This document shows positions 56,337-64,000 of a stretch of DNA of 64,000 bases, piece after piece; the stretch's first letter is position 1; each line of letters begins with the position of its first letter. The position numbers and the translations under genes are program-made. The DNA comes from Desulfovibrio sp. Its GTDB lineage: Bacteria > Desulfobacterota > Desulfovibrionia > Desulfovibrionales > Desulfovibrionaceae. Location of the stretch: positions 1 through 64,000 of the forward strand of contig JAISZT010000098.1 in NCBI GenBank assembly GCA_031284485.1. Direction: 5' to 3'. The notes beneath the pieces are model-generated. The model was not told the origin of the DNA and did not search any database. It saw only the letters and a program-made list of their open reading frames with translations.

Positions 56337-57263
56337 ATGTCGCCCAAGTATCGCCTTGTAACACGTAGTGATTTTGATGGTCTTGTCTGCGCTGTCCTGC
56401 TGAAGGAACTGGATATGCTTGAAAGCATCAAATTCGTCCATCCCAAGGATATGCAGGACGGGGTAGTCGAAATAACTGAAAATGACATCACCACAAACCT
56501 GCCGCATACGCCAAGGGCGCATCTGGTCTTTGATCACCATCTCTCCGAAACACTGAGACTCGGCGGAAAAAGACCGGACAATTATGTTATTGATCCCGAA
56601 GCGCCGTCCGCTTCAAGAGTTGTTTACGATTATTTCGGGGGGCCAGCCCGCTTCAAGGAAATATCAGATGAAATAATGCGCGCTGTTGATCAGGCGGACT
56701 CCGCCCAGTATTCCAAAGACGACATTCTTCAGCCCAAACGCTGGACACTGCTCAATTACATCATGGATCCGCGAACGGGGCTGGGGCGTTTTCGCCAGTT
56801 CAGAATCAGCAATTACGACCTGATGATGGAACTTATCACACACTGCCGCACGCACACCATTGACCAGATACTGCAACTTCCCGATGTGCAGGAGCGTGTC
56901 GATCTTTACCTTGAACACCAGGAAAAGGCTATTGAGCAGATCAAACGCTGCTCCACCGTGCATGGCAAACTTGTTATTCTTGATCTTCGTTTTGAAGACG
57001 TCATCTGGTGCACAAACCGCTTTATGGTTTACGCGCTCTTCCCGGAATGCAACATCTCCGCGCATGTGCTCTGGGGCCTGAAACAGCAGAACACGGTTTT
57101 CGCTGTGGGAAAATCCATTTTGGACCGTTCAAGCAAAGTCAATATAGGCGAGGTAATGTTGAAGCACGGCGGCGGCGGGCACCTGGCCGCAGGCACTTGC
57201 CAGGTGATGAACGACCAGGCGGATGCTGTACGAGAAGACCTTATCATCGCGCTCAACAAGTAA
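56337..57263 (+). CDS. DHH-family phosphoesterase
   Basis: A 308-residue DHH/DHHA1 protein, related to RecJ, exopolyphosphatase and nanoRNase/cyclic-dinucleotide phosphodiesterases. Metal-binding motifs: RSDFDG (Asp12, Asp14), DHH at 66-68, and the DHHA1 motif GGGGHLAAG at 278-286. Substrate cannot be assigned. ATG 56337 follows AGGAG by 9 bases; the longer frame from 56271 has no ribosome site. It is probably cotranscribed with the M16 peptidase 32 bases downstream. Confidence 0.87.
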   Translation: MSPKYRLVTRSDFDGLVCAVLLKELDMLESIKFVHPKDMQDGVVEITENDITTNLPHTPRAHLVFDHHLSETLRLGGKRPDNYVIDPEAPSASRVVYDYFGGPARFKEISDEIMRAVDQADSAQYSKDDILQPKRWTLLNYIMDPRTGLGRFRQFRISNYDLMMELITHCRTHTIDQILQLPDVQERVDLYLEHQEKAIEQIKRCSTVHGKLVILDLRFEDVIWCTNRFMVYALFPECNISAHVLWGLKQQNTVFAVGKSILDRSSKVNIGEVMLKHGGGGHLAAGTCQVMNDQADAVREDLIIALNK

Positions 57264-57295
57264 AACAGACTATGATCCTGCAGACAGGAGTTTCC

Positions 57296-59926
57296 ATGCG
57301 ACGAACTTCCCTGGTTCCGGGCCTGATCCTGCCCCTATTTCTGTTCTTCACAGCCGCAACATCTCTGCCTGCCCGGGCTGCCCCTGCCGAATCCCTGACG
57401 CAGCTTTCCAATGGCCTTACCGTTTATGTCATCAGGGACGCGCGCTTTCCCCTCGTCTGCACAAGACTCTACGTCCGCACCGGATCCGCCAACGAAAATC
57501 CGCGTTTTGCCGGCATCAGCCATCTGCTTGAACACATGGTTTTCAAGGGGACAGACCATCGCCCCAAGGGTCAGGCAGCCCGCGACGTCGAGAAACTTGG
57601 CGGCTATCTCAACGCATCCACAGGTTTTGACAAGACCGTCTATATCACCGACATGCCCGCCGCGCACTGGCGCACCGGCATGGACGTGGTGCAGGACATG
57701 GCCTTTCGGGCAAAGCTGAATCCCGGCGATCTGGAATCTGAAAAAAATGTTGTTATTTCAGAACTTGAAGGGAACGAAGATTCCCCCATGCGAAAATTGT
57801 TTGAAGACCTCCAGACGGCGGGGCTGCACAATACCGCCTACGGCCGCCCGATTATCGGTTACAGGGAGACCGTCAGAGCAATCACGGCCGAAGACCTGCG
57901 CGCTTATGTCAAGCAATGGTATCAGCCGCGAAACATGACGCTGCTGGTGGCGGGAGACATTGACCCGAAGGCCGTGCAGGCGCACGCTGAAAAGCTTTTC
58001 GGCAATCTGAAAAACAGCGGTCTACTGCCTGTAACGCGGCAGCCGGACATCGCAAACGCGCCGGGAGGACAACGCGTTGTCATAAACAAGGGCCCCTGGA
58101 ACAAGGTATATCTGGGCATGGCGTTTCCTGTGCCGGGGTTGCGTGATCTGCGCAGCGCCGACCTTGATGTGCTTGCCTATCTGCTGGGAGGGGACGGCAC
58201 CTCACGCTTTTACAACAGGTATAAATATGAAAAACAACTGGTGGACGACATCAGCGTGAGCAATATGAGCTTGGCCGAAGCCGGTCTTCTGGTCATCACC
58301 GCCCAAATGGACGCCGGCAAAATTCTGCCCTTCTGGCAGGAACTGACAAAGGATCTCGCCGGACTCAAAGCCGGTGATTTCAAGCCTGACGCCCTCAAAC
58401 GGGCCAAGGACAACCTGGCAGACGAAATGGACAGGGCGGGCGAAACGTTGAGCGGGCTGGCCGCCTGGAAAGGCATTGTCCAGTTTGATCTTGGCGGGAC
58501 GCGGGAAGAGCGAAATCTGCGCTTCAGCATGAACGCCGTCGATGCAGCCCGTCTGCAACGCGCCATAAACGATTGGCTTGTGCCGCAACGCGCGCGGGTG
58601 CGTGTGCTGGTTCCGCAAAACGCCGTATTGCCGGATCTGGAAGCCGTATTACAAAAAAACTGGCCGGACGTTCCTGTTGAAAAAACCTCAGGAAGCGAAA
58701 AAATTGCCCGGAACCGGTCAGAAATTCTGAATCTGGGCGACGGGCGCACCGTGATTCTGCTTCCGGACAACTCTGTTCCGTACATCTCCCTGGATTTGGC
58801 CATGCCCGGCGGCAACGCCCTGCTGACGCCCGACCGACAGGGGCTTGCCAATCTCGCCGCCCAGGCGCTCACCACCGGCAGCGGAAAACTCGACGCCCAG
58901 GAAACAGAGCGATTTTTCTCGGATCGCGCAGCGGCCGTATCGGCCGAAGCCGGTTTGCAGACCTTCCACATAGCGCTCAGCGGCCCGGCGCGCTTCACGG
59001 CGGATTACTTCGGCGCGCTTGGCGACATTGTGTCAAAACCGCGCTTTGACGCCAAAGAAATACGGCGTGAAGCGGAAAACATGAAGTCCGCCATCCGGCA
59101 ACGCAGCGACCGGCCCCTGTCCTATCTCTTTGCCAAACTTTCCCCTTTTCTGTATCCGGGCGGACATCCATACGGATTTGACAGACTAGGGACGCCGGAA
59201 AACCTTGACCGCTTTGAGCGCAAAGACGTGCAGACATTCTGGAAACTTCAGTCAACCCAGCCGTGGGTGCTTTCCGTTGCCGGAGATCTTAACCGTGAGG
59301 CGGTGCTGGCCTTTGCCAAAGCGCTGCCCGTTCCTCAAGCGGCCGCGCCCGCCGTATCACAACCCGAATGGGGACGGGAAAAGCGCCTTGACCTGAATCT
59401 TCCCGGCCGCAATCAGGCACATTTTTTGCAGTTGTTCAAAGCTGTTCCGCTGACGCACCCTGACGCACCCGCGCTTATGCTTCTGCAAGCCGTGATTTCC
59501 GGGCAAAGCGGTCTGCTCTTCAGCAGTCTGCGAGACGCGCACGGCCTTGGCTACACAGTGACCGCCTTTTACCGCACCATGCCCGAAGCCGCCTTTATGG
59601 CCTTTTATATCGGCACCACGGCAGACAAGGTACAGCAGGCCAAGAGGGGATTTGCCGACATCATCTCCGACCTTGCCAAAAAGCCCCTGTCCAGAGAGCT
59701 GCTTCTTGCAGCCGGCAACCGCCTGCAGGGCGAATACCACCGAAGCCGCCAGAGTCTGGCAAGCAGGGCGAACGAATCCGCCATGGACGCTGTGCTGAAA
59801 AATCCGCAGGATTTCCGCAAACTTCTGCTGGAAAAAACCGCGGCTCTGACTCCGGCGGATATACAGTCCGTAGCGCGTAAGTATCTGGGTAATGAGAACC
59901 TGTACGAAATAACATTACTTCCATAA
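57296..59926 (+). CDS. M16-family zinc metallopeptidase, two-domain, exported
   Basis: An 876-residue protein with a signal peptide (about 1-28) and two M16 repeats. The first carries the inverted zinc motif HLLEH at His76-His80 with the downstream Glu at 156 (VISELEGNED). The second repeat (from about 485) has no HxxEH, as expected for the paired inactive half of pitrilysin-type enzymes. Periplasmic peptide degradation is likely. ATG 57296 follows AGGAG. The frame upstream of it overlaps the DHH gene but is not the start. Confidence 0.9.
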   Translation: MRRTSLVPGLILPLFLFFTAATSLPARAAPAESLTQLSNGLTVYVIRDARFPLVCTRLYVRTGSANENPRFAGISHLLEHMVFKGTDHRPKGQAARDVEKLGGYLNASTGFDKTVYITDMPAAHWRTGMDVVQDMAFRAKLNPGDLESEKNVVISELEGNEDSPMRKLFEDLQTAGLHNTAYGRPIIGYRETVRAITAEDLRAYVKQWYQPRNMTLLVAGDIDPKAVQAHAEKLFGNLKNSGLLPVTRQPDIANAPGGQRVVINKGPWNKVYLGMAFPVPGLRDLRSADLDVLAYLLGGDGTSRFYNRYKYEKQLVDDISVSNMSLAEAGLLVITAQMDAGKILPFWQELTKDLAGLKAGDFKPDALKRAKDNLADEMDRAGETLSGLAAWKGIVQFDLGGTREERNLRFSMNAVDAARLQRAINDWLVPQRARVRVLVPQNAVLPDLEAVLQKNWPDVPVEKTSGSEKIARNRSEILNLGDGRTVILLPDNSVPYISLDLAMPGGNALLTPDRQGLANLAAQALTTGSGKLDAQETERFFSDRAAAVSAEAGLQTFHIALSGPARFTADYFGALGDIVSKPRFDAKEIRREAENMKSAIRQRSDRPLSYLFAKLSPFLYPGGHPYGFDRLGTPENLDRFERKDVQTFWKLQSTQPWVLSVAGDLNREAVLAFAKALPVPQAAAPAVSQPEWGREKRLDLNLPGRNQAHFLQLFKAVPLTHPDAPALMLLQAVISGQSGLLFSSLRDAHGLGYTVTAFYRTMPEAAFMAFYIGTTADKVQQAKRGFADIISDLAKKPLSRELLLAAGNRLQGEYHRSRQSLASRANESAMDAVLKNPQDFRKLLLEKTAALTPADIQSVARKYLGNENLYEITLLP

Positions 59927-59952
59927 AATTTTGAGTTCTGAAGGTAAAAATA

Positions 59953-59981
59953 TTGACGTTAAAGCAACATACGGGTAAATG
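59953..59981 (+). promoter_or_regulatory. Candidate promoter for cstA
   Basis: TTGACG at 59953-59958 and TAAATG at 59976-59981 are 17 bases apart, about 88 bases before cstA. The -10 match is weak (3 of 6). No CRP site is clear. Confidence 0.35.
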
Positions 59982-60068
59982 GAGGGAAAAGTCTCCCCAG
60001 AAGACTGTTGCCCGCAGTGAGCACGGCCTTCAGAAATATTAATTATCCATAACAGATGGAGAAGGCAC

Positions 60069-61505
60069 ATGCCAAATTACGTTTATTTTCTCATATCGGT
60101 GGTGGCTTTGATTGGCGGGTATGCCATTTACGGCACAATAGTGGAAAAAATCTTCGGCGCGCGGCCGGAAAGGCCCGTGCCGGCGCGCACCCGCGCCGAC
60201 GGCGTGGACTTTGTGGAAATGCCCGCATGGAAAGTCTGGCTTATCCAGCTTCTGAATATCGCGGGCGTCGGCCCGGTGTTCGGCCCCATTCTGGGCGCGC
60301 TGTGGGGGCCGTCCGCCCTGCTGTGGATTGTCATCGGCTGCATTTTCGCTGGCGCCGTGCATGACTATTTCGCCGGAATGCTTTCAGTCCGCTACGACGG
60401 CGCAAACGTGCCCACGATAGTAGGACACAACCTTGGCAACACGGCAAAAATTGTCATGCAGGTTTTTTCCGTTGTGCTGGTGGTGCTCGTCGGCGTTGTT
60501 TTCGTCGCCGCGCCGGCCGGTCTGCTTGCGAAGCTGACGCCGGACTGGATGAACATGACCTTCTGGATCTGCGTTATTTTCGCCTACTATTTTCTGGCGA
60601 CGATCCTGCCCATTGACCAGATTATCGGACGTTTCTATCCCCTTTTCGGCGCTGTGCTGATCTTCATGGCTGTCGGCATCACAACCATGCTTTTTGTCAG
60701 CGGCACGGAATTTTTCCCCTCCATGCATTGGGCGAACCAGCATCCCAAGCAACTGCCCATTTACCCGCTGGTGTTCATTACCATTGCCTGCGGCGCGCTT
60801 TCCGGTTTTCACGCCACGCAGTCTCCGCTCATGGCGCGTTGCCTTGCCAACGAACGCCTGGGCAAACCTGTCTTCTACGGCGGCATGATTGCCGAAGGTC
60901 TTATCGGTCTTGTTTGGGCCACAGTGGCCATGAGCTTCTACCATACGCCTGAGGCCCTGACGGGCGCTCTGGCAGCCGGCGGCCCCGGCAACGTCGTTTC
61001 GGAAGCCTCCTTTGCCCTGATGGGTAGTGTCGGCGGCGTACTTGCCATTCTGGGCGTTGTCGTGCTGCCCATCACTTCCGGCGACACGGCCTTCCGCGCC
61101 GCGCGCCTGACCATTGCCGAAGCCTTCAGCTTCTCCCAGGCAAACCATAAAAACAGACTGCTCATTGCCGTGCCCATATTCGCCATAGGCATTGTTCTCG
61201 CCAATGTGGACTTCAACATCATCTGGCGTTACTTCGGCTGGGCCAACCAGTCGCTGGCCGGCATCGTGCTGTGGGCGGGCGCGGCCTACCTTTACCGCAA
61301 ATCCAAGTTCCACTGGATATGCACCGCCCCCGCCATGTTCATCACCTCGGTGGCTATTTCCTATATCTGCTTTGAAAAGAATATGGGATTGGGCTTGCCC
61401 ATAGACGTATCCAATATAATCGGCGCTGCTGTGGCCATCGTTTGTCTGGTGGCCCTGCTCCTGCTGGGGAGGCGCACTATTGCCGGCGCGCCTGAAAACG
61501 TCTGA
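60069..61505 (+). CDS. cstA: CstA-family carbon-starvation/peptide or pyruvate transporter
   Basis: A 478-residue integral membrane protein with about a dozen hydrophobic segments and the CstA signatures [39 protein letters not shown] and [14 protein letters not shown]. It is shorter than E. coli CstA (701), as in the shorter CstA subfamily. Likely function: uptake of peptides or pyruvate under starvation. ATG 60069 follows GGAG by 7 bases. A strong terminator follows. Confidence 0.9.
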   Translation: MPNYVYFLISVVALIGGYAIYGTIVEKIFGARPERPVPARTRADGVDFVEMPAWKVWLIQLLNIAGVGPVFGPILGALWGPSALLWIVIGCIFAGAVHDYFAGMLSVRYDGANVPTIVGHNLGNTAKIVMQVFSVVLVVLVGVVFVAAPAGLLAKLTPDWMNMTFWICVIFAYYFLATILPIDQIIGRFYPLFGAVLIFMAVGITTMLFVSGTEFFPSMHWANQHPKQLPIYPLVFITIACGALSGFHATQSPLMARCLANERLGKPVFYGGMIAEGLIGLVWATVAMSFYHTPEALTGALAAGGPGNVVSEASFALMGSVGGVLAILGVVVLPITSGDTAFRAARLTIAEAFSFSQANHKNRLLIAVPIFAIGIVLANVDFNIIWRYFGWANQSLAGIVLWAGAAYLYRKSKFHWICTAPAMFITSVAISYICFEKNMGLGLPIDVSNIIGAAVAIVCLVALLLLGRRTIAGAPENV

Positions 61506-61532
61506 TATCGGCTCGCAATTTGCCTGAAACGC

Positions 61533-61562
61533 AAAGGCAGGGCCGATGGCCCTGCCTTTTTT
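61533..61562 (+). terminator. Terminator after cstA
   Basis: GGCAGGGCC pairs with GGCCCTGCC around GAT and runs into six T. It ends 18 bases before the thiD start, so thiD would need its own promoter or readthrough. Confidence 0.92.
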
Positions 61563-61579
61563 CGTAAACGAGACACAGC

Positions 61580-62380
61580 ATGCTGAAACCACCAAACATT
61601 CTGACTATCGCCGGCTCTGATTCCGGCGGCGGCGCGGGCATACAGGCCGACCTCAAAACCGTCATGGCGCTGGGCGGATACGGCATGAGCGTCATCACCG
61701 CGCTCACAGCCCAAAACGGCGGGGGGGTCAAGGGCATCCACGCGCCGGACCCGGACTTCGCGGCCCTGCAACTCGCCGCTGTTCTGGAGGGCTTTCCTGT
61801 GGCTGCGGCAAAAACCGGAATGCTCTTTTCCTCCGCCATTATCCGCGCCATAAGTCCTATCTTGCAAAAACGCGCATTTCCCCTGGTTGTTGACCCGGTT
61901 TCTATTAGCCAGAGCGGCAGTCAACTGCTGCAGGAAGATGCGGTGGAGGCGCTCAAACAAGAATTGCTGCCGGGTTGTGAACTGCTCACGCCAAACCGCC
62001 CGGAAGCGGAAATGCTCACGGGTCTTGCCATCAACAGCCCTGACGAGGCCTGCGCCGCCGCGGAAAAACTTCTTCAGATGGGGGCAAAAGCCGTCCTGAT
62101 CAAAGGCGGGCATATGGGAAACACGATCATGGTGACCGACATCCTTTGCGAATCCGGGCAAGCACCGAAACATCTGCCCCAACCCAGAGTGGAAACAGAC
62201 AACACACACGGCACGGGATGTACACTTTCAGCAGCCATAGCCACTGGTCTGGGCAAAAAACTGCCCCTGCAAATCGCGGTAAAAAAGGCGCAGGAATTTA
62301 TCAACCTGACCCTGCGCAAAAGCTACGCCCCGGGATTGGGCTGCGGCCCGGTCAACCATGCCGCCGGCTTGGTTGTTTGA
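61580..62380 (+). CDS. thiD: Hydroxymethylpyrimidine/phosphomethylpyrimidine kinase
   Basis: A 266-residue ribokinase-fold enzyme that phosphorylates HMP twice for thiamine synthesis. The start [20 protein letters not shown] and the C-terminal catalytic motif HGTGC at 210-214, preceded by TDNT, are typical. No TPP riboswitch is visible in the short space after the terminator, and no thiamine partner gene is adjacent. Confidence 0.95.
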   Translation: MLKPPNILTIAGSDSGGGAGIQADLKTVMALGGYGMSVITALTAQNGGGVKGIHAPDPDFAALQLAAVLEGFPVAAAKTGMLFSSAIIRAISPILQKRAFPLVVDPVSISQSGSQLLQEDAVEALKQELLPGCELLTPNRPEAEMLTGLAINSPDEACAAAEKLLQMGAKAVLIKGGHMGNTIMVTDILCESGQAPKHLPQPRVETDNTHGTGCTLSAAIATGLGKKLPLQIAVKKAQEFINLTLRKSYAPGLGCGPVNHAAGLVV

Positions 62381-62439
62381 CGTATACCGCCGCAAAGGAT
62401 AACATTTTAACTAGGCTCGTTGACATTTTGGAGCATTGT

Positions 62440-64000
62440 GTGACGACAACGTGGAAAAAATTATATTTTGATCAACAGGACAGGGATATCCTGATTCTGG
62501 TTAATCGTATTCTGGAATCCAGCAGCAGTCGTCCTGATGACGGCCGGTTTGATCCCAGACTGCATCCTCACGGCATAAAAGAATTGGTGGCTTCACCCGT
62601 TTCGCGCATAGCTTACGCTGTAATCAACCTGCTGCGCAATCTTGAGGCAGGTGAAACGCAAGCCAAAGACCGCCTTCTGGCTTTGCAGACGCTTTACGAC
62701 GAAGTGCTCAGTAGCACACATTCCGCCTTGCGCCGCAACACGGCCCGTGTGCTTATGCAAATCATGAAACGCATGGTGGGCGCTCACGGGCAGAACCTCA
62801 AACAACTCAAGCTGGCTCATGATTTTCGTCTTGCGATTCAGGGCACGCCCCGTATTGTACGGCGCCTGCTGGCTCAGCACCATCTTCCGGAAATGCCTGA
62901 AGAATGGAATCAGCTCGCTTTCGACGACCACGTATACGACGCCAACACGAAAGGCCGCAAAAGCCCCACACACCTTATCATGGACGCGTGGATCAAGGGC
63001 ATGCGCTCACTCACTGTCGCTTACGAGTACTGCGTTGACCCGAAAGTCGCCAAGGAATTGCTGGGCGCCGCAAAGATAACCGGCATTGAGGTGCGTATCG
63101 GCCTGGAATTTCAGCTTCCCTTCTATGATCGTACCATAAGCTTGTTCTGGATTCCACGCGGGTTTACCTCTGATGACGACTTCATGGAATTTCTGCGCCG
63201 CCCCAATGTCGCGGCCATACAGGAAAGAGGACGGGAAGTTCTGCGCTGGAAAAAAGAAATGGTGTTGCAGCGCCTGGCCGCGTGGAACAATAGCCATCGA
63301 CCGCAATTGGAAACGGAATGGGGCGTCTCCATACCCGAACTTGCCGATGAAGCTTTTTTGGACTTTGTAGGCCGCGGGCAACCTTCAAACCTGCATCTGG
63401 CGGAATGCCTGCACAAGCACATCCTGCCCGCGGCAAAGGAACGCGCGGAAAAATTGTCTGTCCTGCAGGATGAGGCATCTCGTGCCGAGCTTGAAACTTT
63501 GGAATATCTGAGGCCGGAGACTATACTGGACGACTGGCTTTCACCGGATAAACACCCTGAAATGTCGGATATGTACTACCACATACACTCGGAAAATATC
63601 CCCGAAATGCTGCGTCTGACACCACAGGAACTCACCCGGGAACTTGTGGCGCTTACTCCCGGATACAGAATGGCCCTCGGATCCACAGGCTTGAATGTGG
63701 AAGATGTGACGGAGCTGCTTTGGGATTGCAACGGCGCCATCACGCATCTGGAAATTTTTAACATGAAAGGCTGGATGGAAGGCAAACTGTCCAACATCGC
63801 GGCTATCAGCGAGTTACAGCGATCGCTCAACCAGGGACTGGGGCCGCGCGTCAAGCAGATGGTGCGTCAGATGATACGGCGCATGGAAAACACGGACGAT
63901 ACTGAGCGCGCGGAAAAATTTCAAAATATTTTGCGCCATATACCACAGCTATGGGCGCACTACCGGCAAAAACCTCTTAAATCCCGTTTGGGCACAAGTT
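62440..64000 (+). CDS. Large protein of unknown function, PHP-like segment (3' end outside window)
   Basis: The frame is open from GTG 62440 (with GGAG 6 bases upstream) to the window end, giving 520 residues. I do not recognise the family. The segment around residues 160-225 follows the layout of PHP-type domains: FDDHVYDANTKGRKSPTHLIMDAWIKGMRSLTVAYE, then KITGIEVRIGLEF, but the metal-binding histidines of active PHP enzymes are largely missing. Elsewhere it is rich in charged helices. It starts 59 bases after thiD. A homology or structure search of the full-length protein is needed to assign it. Confidence 0.75.
   Translation, partial: MTTTWKKLYFDQQDRDILILVNRILESSSSRPDDGRFDPRLHPHGIKELVASPVSRIAYAVINLLRNLEAGETQAKDRLLALQTLYDEVLSSTHSALRRNTARVLMQIMKRMVGAHGQNLKQLKLAHDFRLAIQGTPRIVRRLLAQHHLPEMPEEWNQLAFDDHVYDANTKGRKSPTHLIMDAWIKGMRSLTVAYEYCVDPKVAKELLGAAKITGIEVRIGLEFQLPFYDRTISLFWIPRGFTSDDDFMEFLRRPNVAAIQERGREVLRWKKEMVLQRLAAWNNSHRPQLETEWGVSIPELADEAFLDFVGRGQPSNLHLAECLHKHILPAAKERAEKLSVLQDEASRAELETLEYLRPETILDDWLSPDKHPEMSDMYYHIHSENIPEMLRLTPQELTRELVALTPGYRMALGSTGLNVEDVTELLWDCNGAITHLEIFNMKGWMEGKLSNIAAISELQRSLNQGLGPRVKQMVRQMIRRMENTDDTERAEKFQNILRHIPQLWAHYRQKPLKSRLGTS

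Noticed and set aside
61563-61580. A possible TPP riboswitch before thiD
   Set aside because: Only 17 bases separate the cstA terminator from the start, too short for the THI element; no matching motif was found.
62415-62440. TTGACA hexamer just upstream of the last gene, considered as a -35 box
   Set aside because: The start codon is only about 15 bases downstream, leaving no room for a -10 and transcription start.
1-64000. CRISPR arrays, insertion sequences, prophage or toxin-antitoxin pairs
   Set aside because: No direct repeats with regular spacers, transposase-like frames or phage modules were seen; the only large repeats are the protein-level VCBS repeats.

Overview
The window looks like chromosomal DNA of a sulfate-reducing deltaproteobacterium of the Desulfovibrio group. 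This is an inference from the high G+C, a CbiK-type sirohydrochlorin chelatase, the tig-clpP-clpX-lon order, two-subunit glycyl-tRNA synthetase and an outer-membrane (Gram-negative) gene set; no rRNA or tRNA is present to confirm it. Almost all of the DNA is coding, in long operons with 4-base start/stop overlaps.

Left edge (1-10.7 kb): the 3' part of a giant VCBS-repeat surface adhesin of type I secretion kind, closed by a strong terminator. 10.9-16.6 kb: a protein quality-control cluster (trigger factor, ClpP, ClpX, Lon). 16.6-25.1 kb, minus strand: a probable operon fabD-argS-SPOR protein-mlaE-mlaF-mlaD-mlaC-mlaA-oppD-type ATPase-queC, mixing lipid synthesis, outer-membrane lipid transport, translation and tRNA modification. 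25.2-27.3 kb, minus: a CCA-adding-enzyme-like HD protein whose nucleotidyltransferase motif is degenerate, then a 311-base gap holding two mutually exclusive hairpins, then a small PEBP-like lipoprotein.

27.4-35.1 kb, plus: aminotransferase, lysS, lolC, lolD and bamA; the BamA has an additional N-terminal domain. 35.1-40.1 kb, minus: asnS-asd-glycosyltransferase-moaC-lgt. A small exported protein of unknown function is divergent from asnS. 40.9-51.5 kb, minus: an IscA-like protein, mfd, a SurA-like lipoprotein, surA, rodZ, recO, glyQ, glyS. 51.6-53.2 kb, plus: pyrR, cysE and a 42-residue lipoprotein. 53.2-55.1 kb, minus: a multi-pass membrane protein of unknown family in locally A+T-richer DNA, and a divergent CbiK. 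55.3-62.4 kb, plus: rplM-rpsI, a DHH phosphoesterase, an M16 peptidase, cstA and thiD. The right edge cuts a large unknown protein with a possible PHP-like segment.

A recurring theme is envelope biogenesis: lipoprotein maturation (Lgt), sorting (LolCD), outer-membrane protein folding and insertion (SurA, SurA-like lipoprotein, BamA) and phospholipid transport (Mla) lie within about 30 kb. I see no CRISPR array, insertion sequence, prophage, toxin-antitoxin pair or recognisable defence cassette. The less ordinary items are domain variants and regulatory structures inside otherwise conventional operons.
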